Part shown: one piece after another, positions 56,652 to 64,000 of the stretch
Numbering within the stretch: the first letter of the stretch is position 1
How the letters are laid out: every line of letters begins with the position of its first letter
The notes under the pieces: generated by a model
Seen by the model: only the letters and a program-made list of their open reading frames with translations
The model's database searches: none
What the model was told of the DNA's origin: nothing
From: a virus
Reading direction: 5' to 3' (one strand)
DNA length: 64,000 bases
Virus record (IMG/VR): IMGVR_UViG_3300009128_000011
Span: 1-64,000 of that record
Made by a program: the position numbers and the translations under genes

Positions 56652-57950
56652 GTGGCGCGCACTCTCACCACCATGCTGGTCGACCTCGAAGTGCGTTCCC
56701 GCCGCGCCGACCGCTTCGCCGGCCTCGACTGGTTCACCACCCGCGACCGCCTGCGGTGGTCCCGCCTCGCCAACGCGCAGCCGGGGGTCTATGACTCCGA
56801 CCTGCGGGAGTTCTTCGGCGACCGAATCACCCTGCGGCCGACGACCCCCTTCTCGGGCACCTACACGACGGGGAGCGGGGGCGCTGCCTACTTCTGCACC
56901 TACCGGCGCACCGTGCCCGAGGCGAAGTCTTGGGCGGCCATCGAGCTGCTCTACGCCGAGCCCGAGCCCACGACCAACGTCCGGTTCCTCCTCGGCGACG
57001 CCACCGCCAGCCTGTACCGGTGGGACGGCGCGGCCTGGCAGGTGACCGACCCCGCGGTCTCCGGCAACTGGAACACCGAGGCCCAGCTCGTCGAAGGCTT
57101 CCCCTCCTGGACCGGCACCGTCGTCCGCGTGGCCTTCCGGCTGGCGACGTCGGACGAGGACATCACCCCGACCGTCTACGGCGCCCGGGCCTTCGCCAGG
57201 ATCTGGAGCCCGAGCCCGGTCGAAGACTTGGTCCTGCGGACGGTCATGCCCTACTTCGCCACCGCGGCCACGCCGGCCAGGTACAGCGAGGACGCCGACG
57301 GGTCGGGGACGGTGGACCTGTCCACCATGGTCGAGTACCGGCCGGCGGACGTGACCCCTTTCGCCGTGCACAACGTCACCGACGACCCCACCGAGCAGAT
57401 CGACCTCTTCCAGGCGTGGAACGCCGGAACGTTCCGGGTCACCCTGACCGCTGCGCAGGACGCAGGCGACGAGCTGCTGATCGACATGAACGTCGCCCCC
57501 CTCGTGGCGCGCGCCGCGCATCGCGACTACCTGGAGGTGAGCCGGCTCCCGGCCCTGATCATCCAGGGGGTGGAGGTCGTCGACGAGCCGAGCCGGCACG
57601 TCCCCACCGCGGTCAAGGACCGAGCCGCGCTCACGGCCCGGGAGATCGACCGGCCCGACAACTTCCGGCTGGTGCTGGACGTCCTGGCGGTGGCGGGCTA
57701 CGATACCGAGCTGCAACGGCTGTGCGACGCGGTGGACGCCTTGACGACCTGGGCCTACTCAGGGGTGACCGGAGAGCCTGTATCCGTGCGCCGTCTGGGC
57801 AACTGGACCCCGCGCGACGGGGGCGGCGACAACGTCGTCGACGCGCGGGCCTCCTTCGAGGCGGCCGGGATGATCGCGTACCGCGGCCAGGACACAGCCG
57901 CAGCCCTGCTCAACGAGATGGTGCCAACGGTGGCGGAGAACGCCACGTAG
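56652..57950 (+). CDS. Tail-associated structural protein, 432 residues
   Basis: GTG 56,652; TAGGAT at 56,638-56,643 might be a -10 but no -35 is convincing. Beta-rich front half (GSGGAAYFCTYRRTVPEAKS, NVRFLLGDATASLYRWDGAA) and a mixed second half with DNFRLVLDVLAVAGYDTELQ. It lies just before the sheath, so likely a tail-terminator, neck or sheath-associated protein. No family recognised. Confidence 0.58.
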   Translation: MARTLTTMLVDLEVRSRRADRFAGLDWFTTRDRLRWSRLANAQPGVYDSDLREFFGDRITLRPTTPFSGTYTTGSGGAAYFCTYRRTVPEAKSWAAIELLYAEPEPTTNVRFLLGDATASLYRWDGAAWQVTDPAVSGNWNTEAQLVEGFPSWTGTVVRVAFRLATSDEDITPTVYGARAFARIWSPSPVEDLVLRTVMPYFATAATPARYSEDADGSGTVDLSTMVEYRPADVTPFAVHNVTDDPTEQIDLFQAWNAGTFRVTLTAAQDAGDELLIDMNVAPLVARAAHRDYLEVSRLPALIIQGVEVVDEPSRHVPTAVKDRAALTAREIDRPDNFRLVLDVLAVAGYDTELQRLCDAVDALTTWAYSGVTGEPVSVRRLGNWTPRDGGGDNVVDARASFEAAGMIAYRGQDTAAALLNEMVPTVAENAT

Positions 57951-57962
57951 CGGAGGACGAGC

Positions 57963-60671
57963 ATGCCAAGCCGCATCTACGGCCCGATCAACGCCCCTGG
58001 AGTCGGGCTCGAGGAGCTCACGACCCCCCGGCCGCCCCAGCCGGGGCAGATCGGGACGAGCTACGTCCTCGGCTCGTACCGCCGGGGCCCCGTGGGCGGT
58101 CCCGGGGTGCCCCCCGTGGCGATCCGTTCCATGGCCGACCTCTGGCGGCGCCGTGGCGTCAAGGTCGACGCGGCCGCGGATCACTGCGCCGAGCAGGCCT
58201 GCCGGGCCTTCCTCGATATGGCCGAGGGCGGCGGAGCGCTGTACACCGAGCGCGTCTGCGACGGGACCGAGGTGGCCTCCACCTGGACCCTGCTCACCCG
58301 CCGGTGCCCCCGCGGCGTCCTGTGCCGCAACGACGACACGCTGACCCCGACGGCGGTCACGGCCGTCTGCGAGTGGGCGGGCCGGGACGGCGGCAAGCAG
58401 AAGATCCTCGGCGGTCTGCTTCCCCTGCTGGCGAACATCACGGTCACGACCGTGGCGACCAGTAAGACGATGCTGCTCAACGAGCTGCGCGGCGGCACGC
58501 TGACCCTGCGGGGCGTGAGCGCCCGCACCTACACCATCGTGAGCAACACCACGGCCGGCGTGATCAGCGTCGAAGCCGATGCCACGATGGATACCGACAT
58601 CGCGGCCGACGACCCGACGAACCTCTACTGGATGGTCGAGGTCGTCAACCTGGAGACCGACGAGGAGAAGGGGGCGACCCGGCGTGCCGTCGCCCTGCGC
58701 GTTTCCCCGCGGGGGGCCAGGCGCCCCGCCATCGAGTGCGGCCTGCGGGTCAAGCTCGACCGCTTCGAGCAGCAGCACTACCCCGACCTGTCCATGGTCG
58801 CCGGCATCCCCGGACGCTCCGAGATCGCCGGACGGGTCAACAACGACAGCAACAACCACGAAGTCACGCTGGTCAACGCCTGGACGGGGGGAGACCAGGC
58901 GGACGCCCGGCCCGCCAACTGGGCCGGCATCGCCACCGCGGTCTCCGCCGGCGGCCTGACCCTGCGAATCGTCGAGTGGCAGCGGACGGTGGGCAACGCG
59001 ACGGGGTGGATCGACACCTTCACCTACGGCACCGACCTGCGCCCGCAGACCATCACGCTGACCTTCCTGACGCCGACCACCTACACGGTGGCCACCGACC
59101 TGGGGATCGAGGACATCCCGAACGCGGGGGCGCTGGGGGCCAACGCGCTGGACGCGCTGCACCCGCAGCTCATGGGCTTCACCGTGACCGCCGGCGCCGT
59201 GGCCTTCCAGGCCGGCGACGTCATCGTGATCCGGGTCAAGGCGCTCCCCACCGACGGGCAGATGGTGGGGGCCCGGCTCTGGCCGGACGGCGACGGCACC
59301 AACGCCGGCGTGAGCGTCCCGATCCAGTCCAGCACCTCCCGCACCGTGACGGTGCCGACGAGCTACGACCTGACCTCTCTGGCGAGCGTCCCCCTCCAGG
59401 CGGGGGCGACGACCACCGCGGCGGGCCCGTGGAACACCGCGGCCGGCTCCCACGGTGGTCCGGTCACCCTGACGGGGATCTCCGTCACCCAGGACGGGAC
59501 GGCGGTGGCGGTGGCCGACTACACCTTCCCCGACACGGTCAACCTGACCGCTGCCGCCCTCAAGGCCGACTGGGACGCCCACGCTGCCTGTCTGCTGGCG
59601 ACGATCAACGCCGACGGGACCGTGACGCTGGGCAGCGAGGGGACCGGCGGCCTGGTGAGCTTCACCTACACGGGCGGCACGGCCATCGGGATCCTGATGC
59701 CGGCCGCTGCCACCTGGACCGGCACCGACGGCTCCCTGATCCTGATCGAGTACGACCAGGAGGGGCAGGCGGGCTACGACGGCATCGCCGCCCTGGCCGC
59801 CGCGGACGTCGTCGGAGCGCTCGACCAGAACGGCAGCATCGCCGAGATCCAGGAGGACAACACCGGCCTGATCGTCATCGCCGCCCCCGGCTGGGCGTTC
59901 GACAACGTGGTGGCCGCGGGCAACCAGCTCGCCGCGGACATCAACGCCGTCTTCCTGCCCGAGTACGCCATCACCGTCCTGACCGAGGCCGCTGCCGTGG
60001 CCAAGATCTCGGACGACTGGGGGCTCGACGACTTCATGTGGCCCTTCTGGCCGTCGTGGGGCTTCGTCGACGCCCGGGACGGCGCAGGAGGGCAGGAGCA
60101 GGTCTCCCTGGCTGGCCACATCATGGGGCTGCAGGCGCGCTCCTGGGCCAGCAACGGCATGGGCAAGGCGCCGTCGGGGACCTCGACGAAGCTGCGGGGC
60201 GTCCTGCGTCTGCTCAAAGCGAACGACGACGTGCTCCCCGATGCCGAGCAGCTCAACCTGACGGGCATCCGGACCATCACGAAGCGCGGCACGACCGACT
60301 TCATCATCTGGGGCGACCGGTGCCCCGGGGAGACCGAGGTCTGGGTCCACAAGCGGGCGATCAAGGGGCAGGTGGGGCGGGAGCTCGTCTACCCCGGCAA
60401 CTTCGCCCAGTACATCTTTGAGACGAACGACACCACCCTGTGGGGCCGGCTCAACGTCGCCCTGCGCCAGCTCCTGCTGCCGCACTACGAGGACGGCTGG
60501 TTCGACTCGGATCGGGAGTTCGACGACGCGGTGCAGATCCAGATCGACGACGAGAACAACACCGCGGCCACCATCGCCGCCGGCCGGGTCATCGTGGACC
60601 TCGGCCTGTACCTGCCGAACACGGCCGAGCAGATCTGGTTCCGGCTCTCCGAGCTGGGCGTGGAGATCTAG
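57963..60671 (+). CDS. Tail sheath protein
   Basis: 902 residues, very large for a sheath (T4 gp18 is about 660), with extra beta-rich domains in the middle. N-terminal GLEELTTPRPPQPGQIGTSY and GVPPVAIRSMADLWRRRG fit the sheath start. The C-terminal region TTLWGRLNVALRQLLLPHYE ... DDAVQIQIDDENNTAATIAA ... GLYLPNTAEQIWFRLSE has the typical conserved order of contractile sheaths (helix, F.V.cde..Nt, then Pro/Ile strands). It makes the contractile tail assignment firm. ATG 57,963 with GGAGGACG upstream. Confidence 0.85.
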   Translation: MPSRIYGPINAPGVGLEELTTPRPPQPGQIGTSYVLGSYRRGPVGGPGVPPVAIRSMADLWRRRGVKVDAAADHCAEQACRAFLDMAEGGGALYTERVCDGTEVASTWTLLTRRCPRGVLCRNDDTLTPTAVTAVCEWAGRDGGKQKILGGLLPLLANITVTTVATSKTMLLNELRGGTLTLRGVSARTYTIVSNTTAGVISVEADATMDTDIAADDPTNLYWMVEVVNLETDEEKGATRRAVALRVSPRGARRPAIECGLRVKLDRFEQQHYPDLSMVAGIPGRSEIAGRVNNDSNNHEVTLVNAWTGGDQADARPANWAGIATAVSAGGLTLRIVEWQRTVGNATGWIDTFTYGTDLRPQTITLTFLTPTTYTVATDLGIEDIPNAGALGANALDALHPQLMGFTVTAGAVAFQAGDVIVIRVKALPTDGQMVGARLWPDGDGTNAGVSVPIQSSTSRTVTVPTSYDLTSLASVPLQAGATTTAAGPWNTAAGSHGGPVTLTGISVTQDGTAVAVADYTFPDTVNLTAAALKADWDAHAACLLATINADGTVTLGSEGTGGLVSFTYTGGTAIGILMPAAATWTGTDGSLILIEYDQEGQAGYDGIAALAAADVVGALDQNGSIAEIQEDNTGLIVIAAPGWAFDNVVAAGNQLAADINAVFLPEYAITVLTEAAAVAKISDDWGLDDFMWPFWPSWGFVDARDGAGGQEQVSLAGHIMGLQARSWASNGMGKAPSGTSTKLRGVLRLLKANDDVLPDAEQLNLTGIRTITKRGTTDFIIWGDRCPGETEVWVHKRAIKGQVGRELVYPGNFAQYIFETNDTTLWGRLNVALRQLLLPHYEDGWFDSDREFDDAVQIQIDDENNTAATIAAGRVIVDLGLYLPNTAEQIWFRLSELGVEI

Positions 60672-60706
60672 CGGGCGCCTGCGCCCTAGCATAGGAGGCA
60701 AGCAGC

Positions 60707-61120
60707 ATGCCGACCCCAGGACAGGACGACGCCCGCAGCACGAAGTTCGTCCTCTTCGCCGGCACCGCCCGGCTCGAGCCCGTGACCATCTCGGGCATCC
60801 AGGACGAGTACGTGGCCGTCGAGCGGCCCGACCGCACCCGGCGGGTGTCGGACCAGCGGGTGCCGTTCGACTTCACGATGACCTTCAAGGTGCGGGACCG
60901 CGTGGCGCTCGCCTTCCTGCGCACCTGGCGCAGCACCCGCGAGCACATCGACTGCACCCTGATCCTGCAGACGGAGGACCGCGAGGAGGTGGGCACGCTC
61001 CAACTCCTGAAGGTCTGCCCGCGCATGTGGTCGATCACCGACCTGTCGGTCTCCGAGGACGCCACCGAGGTGACCAAGGAGCTGACCTTCACGTGCGACG
61101 GCGTCAACGAACTCACGTAA
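60707..61120 (+). CDS. Tail tube protein
   Basis: 137 residues directly after the sheath, with AGGAGG upstream. Beta-rich: FVLFAGTARLEPVTISGIQD, FDFTMTFKVRDRVALAFLRT, DLSVSEDATEVTKELTFTCD. The order sheath, tube, chaperone, tape measure is standard in contractile-tail phages, and the length fits a tube monomer. Confidence 0.75.
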   Translation: MPTPGQDDARSTKFVLFAGTARLEPVTISGIQDEYVAVERPDRTRRVSDQRVPFDFTMTFKVRDRVALAFLRTWRSTREHIDCTLILQTEDREEVGTLQLLKVCPRMWSITDLSVSEDATEVTKELTFTCDGVNELT

Positions 61121-61157
61121 CGCCGTCGCTTCGCCCGAGCCTATCCCGGAGGCGAGG

Positions 61158-62117
61158 ATGACGAAGCCCGACGAGACCGAGGGGGGCATGCCCCCGGAGA
61201 AAGAGAGCACCGTCCCCGACGAGGCGGACGGAGGCACCGTTCCAGAGGAGGACCTGTCCGACGAGTTGCTGGAGGGACAGCGGTGGACAACGGTCGGCGA
61301 CCTCGGCCACCGGCTCCCGTGCGCCGTCGGCCCAGACGTCTCCTACACCTTCCGCACCGCCAACCTGGGGCTGAAGCTGGAGCGGGGACGCAAGGTGCCG
61401 GAGACGCTCAAGGCGCGTCCCATGCTCTACCTCGCCCACTTCCTGGCGGTCTCGCTGGAGAGCGTACAGGGGCGCAGGCTGACCGACATGGGGGTCGAAG
61501 AGGCCGCTCTCCTCATGCGCTCGTTGCCGTCTTCATCGGTCCTGCAGATGCTCGTCAGGTACTGGATCGACCGTCGCGGTTCGGACGTGTTGGTCCGGGA
61601 TGACATCATCTGCCCCCAGGTGTCGTGCGGGGCGGTCCAGGACGTGCCGCTCCACCTGTCGCAGATGCGCGTGCGGGCGTGGGATCATCTCGACGCCCTG
61701 CCGCGCATCGAGTGCGAGCTGGTCGACGACTTCAGATTCCCCGGCGACCGGACGGTCAGCGCGGTCGCCATGGAGCCGGCGCCGTGGGACGCATGCTGCG
61801 AGCTCGGAGACGGCCAACTCGCCTCGGAAGGGGAGCAGGAGGTGGCGAACCTGCAGCGGGCCATCGTCAGCACCGATACCGTCGAGGGGCGTGTCACGAT
61901 CCCGAGGCCGGTGCTGGAGCGGCTGTCTGCCGACGACGCCGTGGGGCTGGGCCTCGACCTGGACCTGCTGTCCGGTGGTCCAGAGATGGCCATGGGTGCG
62001 GAGTGCGCGCGCTGCAAGAGCACGTTCTACGTGGGGGTGCCGTTCAGTAGCCTGGATTTTTTCGGGCAGGAGGTGCGGAGGATGCGCCGACGCCGCAGGA
62101 GGTTGGTGAGCAGCTAG
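61158..62117 (+). CDS. Tail assembly chaperone, unshifted form
   Basis: 319 residues, between tube and tape measure where the lambda G/GT-type chaperone lies. An acidic start, then LPCAVGPDVSYTFRTANLGL and a helical central part, a C-x2-C pair (CARCKSTF) near residue 285, and a basic end. Near its 3' end is a slippery sequence that allows translation to move to the -1 frame (next feature). It is longer than typical lambda-type G proteins. ATG 61,158 with GGAGG upstream. Confidence 0.68.
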   Translation: MTKPDETEGGMPPEKESTVPDEADGGTVPEEDLSDELLEGQRWTTVGDLGHRLPCAVGPDVSYTFRTANLGLKLERGRKVPETLKARPMLYLAHFLAVSLESVQGRRLTDMGVEEAALLMRSLPSSSVLQMLVRYWIDRRGSDVLVRDDIICPQVSCGAVQDVPLHLSQMRVRAWDHLDALPRIECELVDDFRFPGDRTVSAVAMEPAPWDACCELGDGQLASEGEQEVANLQRAIVSTDTVEGRVTIPRPVLERLSADDAVGLGLDLDLLSGGPEMAMGAECARCKSTFYVGVPFSSLDFFGQEVRRMRRRRRRLVSS

Positions 62118-62254
62118 CCTTCCTGGGGCACGTCTGCCACCAGCCAGCATCGGAGGTGCTCGCCATGGAGGACGCGGTGAGAAGATCGATGCTGAAGACG
62201 GCCCACAAGCTGTACCGAACCTGGGCGGAGGTCCAGGGGGCGAAGCTGCGGTAG
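61158..62254 (+). CDS. Tail assembly chaperone, -1 frameshift product
   Basis: After slipping at T-TTT-TTC, ribosomes would read CGG GCA GGA... in the -1 frame for 63 codons to a TAG at 62,252-62,254, giving about 365 residues. The extension (RAGGAEDAPTPQEVGEQLAF, then LGHVCHQPASEVLAMEDAVR and a helical end KTAHKLYRTWAEVQ) looks protein-like. The stop lies immediately before the tape-measure ATG. The -1 frame has a stop at 62,048, so the window for shifting is narrow and includes the site. G/GT pairs made this way are widespread in tailed phages. Confidence 0.78.
62057..62063 (+). other. Slippery heptamer for programmed -1 frameshift
   Basis: T TTT TTC in the zero frame of the chaperone gene (GAT TTT TTC GGG). 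Both tRNAs can re-pair after moving back one base. The heptamer lies between the last -1-frame stop (62,048-62,050) and the zero-frame stop (62,115-62,117). A GC-rich downstream stretch (62,076-62,100) could form the usual stimulatory structure; this was not folded. Confidence 0.78.
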
Positions 62255-64000
62255 ATGGGGGCGTTCTCCCGGGCGTTCGGCGGAGGCGGCCGCACCATGG
62301 GACTCGGGGCGATCCTCGACTTCCAGTCCCGGGATGCCGTCAAGAACATGAACAAGGCGCAGGCGGGGACGTTCCGCCTGCAGACGGGGCTGCAGAACGC
62401 AGGGATAGCGGCGCGCACGGCCGCGGGGACCATCGCCAAGTTCGGCTTGGCGCTCGTGCCGGTCGGCGCTGCGCTCGGCGTGGGGGTCAAGAAGGCGCTG
62501 GACTGGGAGACGGGGATGGCGCGGATCGGCACCCTGCTGACCGGCCCAGACCTGGAGCGCCTGCCGCAGATCAGCCGGGAGATGGGGGAGCTGACGCGGC
62601 AGTACGGGGTCGCCGCCAGCACCATGCAGGAGGGTATGTTCCAGGCGATCTCGGCCTCGGTGCCGGCGACGAAGTCCATGGAGTTCATGACCGTGGCGGC
62701 GAAGGCCGCTGTTGGCGGCTTCACGGACATGAACGTCGCGGTCGACGGGCTGACGAACGTGATCAACGCCTACGGCCTGTCCGTCGACCGGGCCGAAGAG
62801 GTGGCCTCGGCGTTCTTCGTGAGCAACCGCTTCGGGAAGACCACCTTCGATGAGCTGGCGCAGAGCCTCGGGCAGGTCAGTCCACTCGCGGCCAAGCTGG
62901 ACGTGGACTTCCGCCAGCTCTCGGCGGTCATCGCCGGCGTGTCCAAGCAGGGCATCGTGACGGCGGAGGTCGTCACCGGTCTGCGCGCAGCGTTCACCAA
63001 CCTGATGCAGCAGCAGCCCCGGGCGATCAAGATGGCGAAAAAGATCGGGATCGAGTGGGGGGTCGCGGGCATGAAGGCAGCCGGAGGCTTCGTCCCCTTC
63101 CTCGAAGAGATCACCAGAAAGGCGAAGGGCAACGTCTCGGTCATGCAGAGGATGTTCCGCTCCGTCGAGGGCCTCAAGGTGGTCCTGGCGCTGACGTCCA
63201 AGGTCGGCATGGCGACCTACACGCAGTCCATGGAGGACATGGCGACCAGGTCAGTACAACTCCAGGAGGCGTTTGCCAAGGTCGAGCAGAAGACGAAACA
63301 CCAGCTTCGGCGGCTTGGTGCCAACTTCTCCAGCTTGGCGAAGGACGTGGGGACCGAGCTACTCCCGGTTGTTCGGGAGGCGGCCAACGCGCTGGGCGAC
63401 ATGGTCGATACGCTGCGGGCCAACCCCCGAGAGCTTCGTGGCGCCATGCGGTCGCTGGCGACGGGCCTGCGGTCGGCGCTGCAGACGGCCAAGAAGACGA
63501 TGGGGTGGCTACGGGACAACCTGGAGACGATTCTGGCAGTCTCCAAGCAACTCGTCTCCACGTGGATCAAGTTCAAGGCGCTCCAGATCGGCATGGGGCT
63601 GGCGCAGGCGGGGGCTGGTGCGTTTCAGTTCGCCCAGGTCGTCTCCGCCCAGGGGCTCGCTGGCGCGCTCGGGATGCTGAAGACCGAGACCGTGAAGACC
63701 GCCGGCAAGATGAAGATCCTCGGCATCGCCACGACCGGCGGGATCGCGACGATGCGCGGCCTGCCGGTCGACCTGTCTGCCTTCTCCGGGGCGCTGGGTG
63801 GGGCGGCCAAGTCGACCCGTCGCATGTTCTGGGTAGGGCCGAAGATGGGTGTCGGTGCAGCGGGGACGATCTTCGGCCCCATCGGGAAGGCGTCGCTGAC
63901 GTTCGGCAATACGCTGCTCGTCGCCGCCGCCGGGATGGTCGGCTGGGAGATTGGACAGTGGCTCAACTCCCTTGGGGCCGATGAGCTGGTCTACAGGGGG
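62255..64000 (+). CDS. Tape measure protein (3' end outside window)
   Basis: Open from ATG 62,255, directly after the frameshift product's TAG, to the window edge (582 codons). The start (LDFQSRDAVKNMNKAQAGTF) and long runs of helices with small residues, then KALDWETGMARIGTLLTGPD, ISREMGELTRQYGVAASTMQ and DMNVAVDGLTNVINAYGLSV, match the TP901-type tape-measure domain. It sets tail length and is the chaperone's client. Helical heptads continue to the edge, including hydrophobic segments (AGTIFGPIGKASLTFGNTLL). Confidence 0.85.
   Translation, partial: MGAFSRAFGGGGRTMGLGAILDFQSRDAVKNMNKAQAGTFRLQTGLQNAGIAARTAAGTIAKFGLALVPVGAALGVGVKKALDWETGMARIGTLLTGPDLERLPQISREMGELTRQYGVAASTMQEGMFQAISASVPATKSMEFMTVAAKAAVGGFTDMNVAVDGLTNVINAYGLSVDRAEEVASAFFVSNRFGKTTFDELAQSLGQVSPLAAKLDVDFRQLSAVIAGVSKQGIVTAEVVTGLRAAFTNLMQQQPRAIKMAKKIGIEWGVAGMKAAGGFVPFLEEITRKAKGNVSVMQRMFRSVEGLKVVLALTSKVGMATYTQSMEDMATRSVQLQEAFAKVEQKTKHQLRRLGANFSSLAKDVGTELLPVVREAANALGDMVDTLRANPRELRGAMRSLATGLRSALQTAKKTMGWLRDNLETILAVSKQLVSTWIKFKALQIGMGLAQAGAGAFQFAQVVSAQGLAGALGMLKTETVKTAGKMKILGIATTGGIATMRGLPVDLSAFSGALGGAAKSTRRMFWVGPKMGVGAAGTIFGPIGKASLTFGNTLLVAAAGMVGWEIGQWLNSLGADELVYRG

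Noticed and set aside
1-64000. Lysogeny module, tRNA genes or insertion sequences
   Set aside because: No integrase, excisionase, transposase, tRNA-like cloverleaf or attachment-site core was recognised. The window does not cover the whole genome, so their absence elsewhere is not shown.

Overview
This window is part of the genome of a tailed double-stranded DNA phage with a contractile tail. It carries a large terminase subunit, portal, head-morphogenesis protein, XkdF-like protease, major capsid protein, head-tail connectors, tail sheath, tail tube, frameshifted tail-assembly chaperone and tape-measure protein in canonical order. The DNA is strongly GC-rich with G/C-biased third codon positions, many GTG starts, and very frequent 4-base ATGA/GTGA stop-start overlaps. 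No integrase, excisionase, tRNA, rRNA or CRISPR array was seen. The host cannot be named. Good -35/-10 promoters, and regulator genes whose -10 box sits about 6 bases before the start codon (leaderless-looking), would fit a GC-rich host in which leaderless transcripts are common (for example Actinobacteria or Deinococcus relatives), but this is inference. The XkdF, gp7 and sheath homologies recall phages of Gram-positive hosts. Both ends of the window cut through genes (single-strand-binding protein at the left, tape measure at the right).

Layout. (1) 1-11,241: DNA replication and recombination: two-OB-domain SSB and Rad52-like annealing protein on the minus strand; on the plus strand an XRE regulator, RusA-like resolvase, SF2 helicase, RecD-like SF1 helicase, DUF2303-like protein, TSCPD protein, DHH phosphoesterase, DNA methyltransferase and small Cys-rich proteins. 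(2) 10,936-15,598, minus strand: a primase/P-loop ATPase fusion, a putative origin at about 14,060-14,370 (inverted and direct 19-base repeats around an AT-rich core) and three small genes. (3) 15,997-23,987, plus strand: a dense run of small, mostly unknown genes including an ASCH-domain protein, a HEVLH lipoprotein, several zinc-ribbon proteins, a highly structured intergenic RNA candidate (21,104-21,220) and a terminase-small-subunit candidate. (4) 23,984-25,515 and 26,243-27,283: minus-strand accessory islands. (5) 27,404-39,756: terminase and head genes. (6) 39,789-49,501: a roughly 10 kb glycan island: a four-domain glycosyltransferase/methyltransferase, APS-kinase-like protein, beta-propeller-like protein, methyltransferases, a second glycosyltransferase, and the GDP-mannose dehydratase and GDP-fucose synthase pair. 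(7) 49,498-53,812: signal-peptide protein, stand-alone response-regulator receiver, holin-like membrane protein, connectors. (8) 53,817-56,496: a third minus-strand accessory island. (9) 56,652-64,000: tail genes.

The most distinctive feature is regulatory. Four copies of a 99-base promoter cassette (15,599-15,697; 25,516-25,614; 27,284-27,382; 56,497-56,595) sit in identical geometry in front of four otherwise unrelated minus-strand gene clusters, two of which interrupt the head and tail operons. They imply a coordinated set of accessory genes read against the structural operons. A programmed -1 frameshift (slippery site 62,057-62,063) joins the chaperone gene to a hidden 63-codon extension just before the tape-measure gene.
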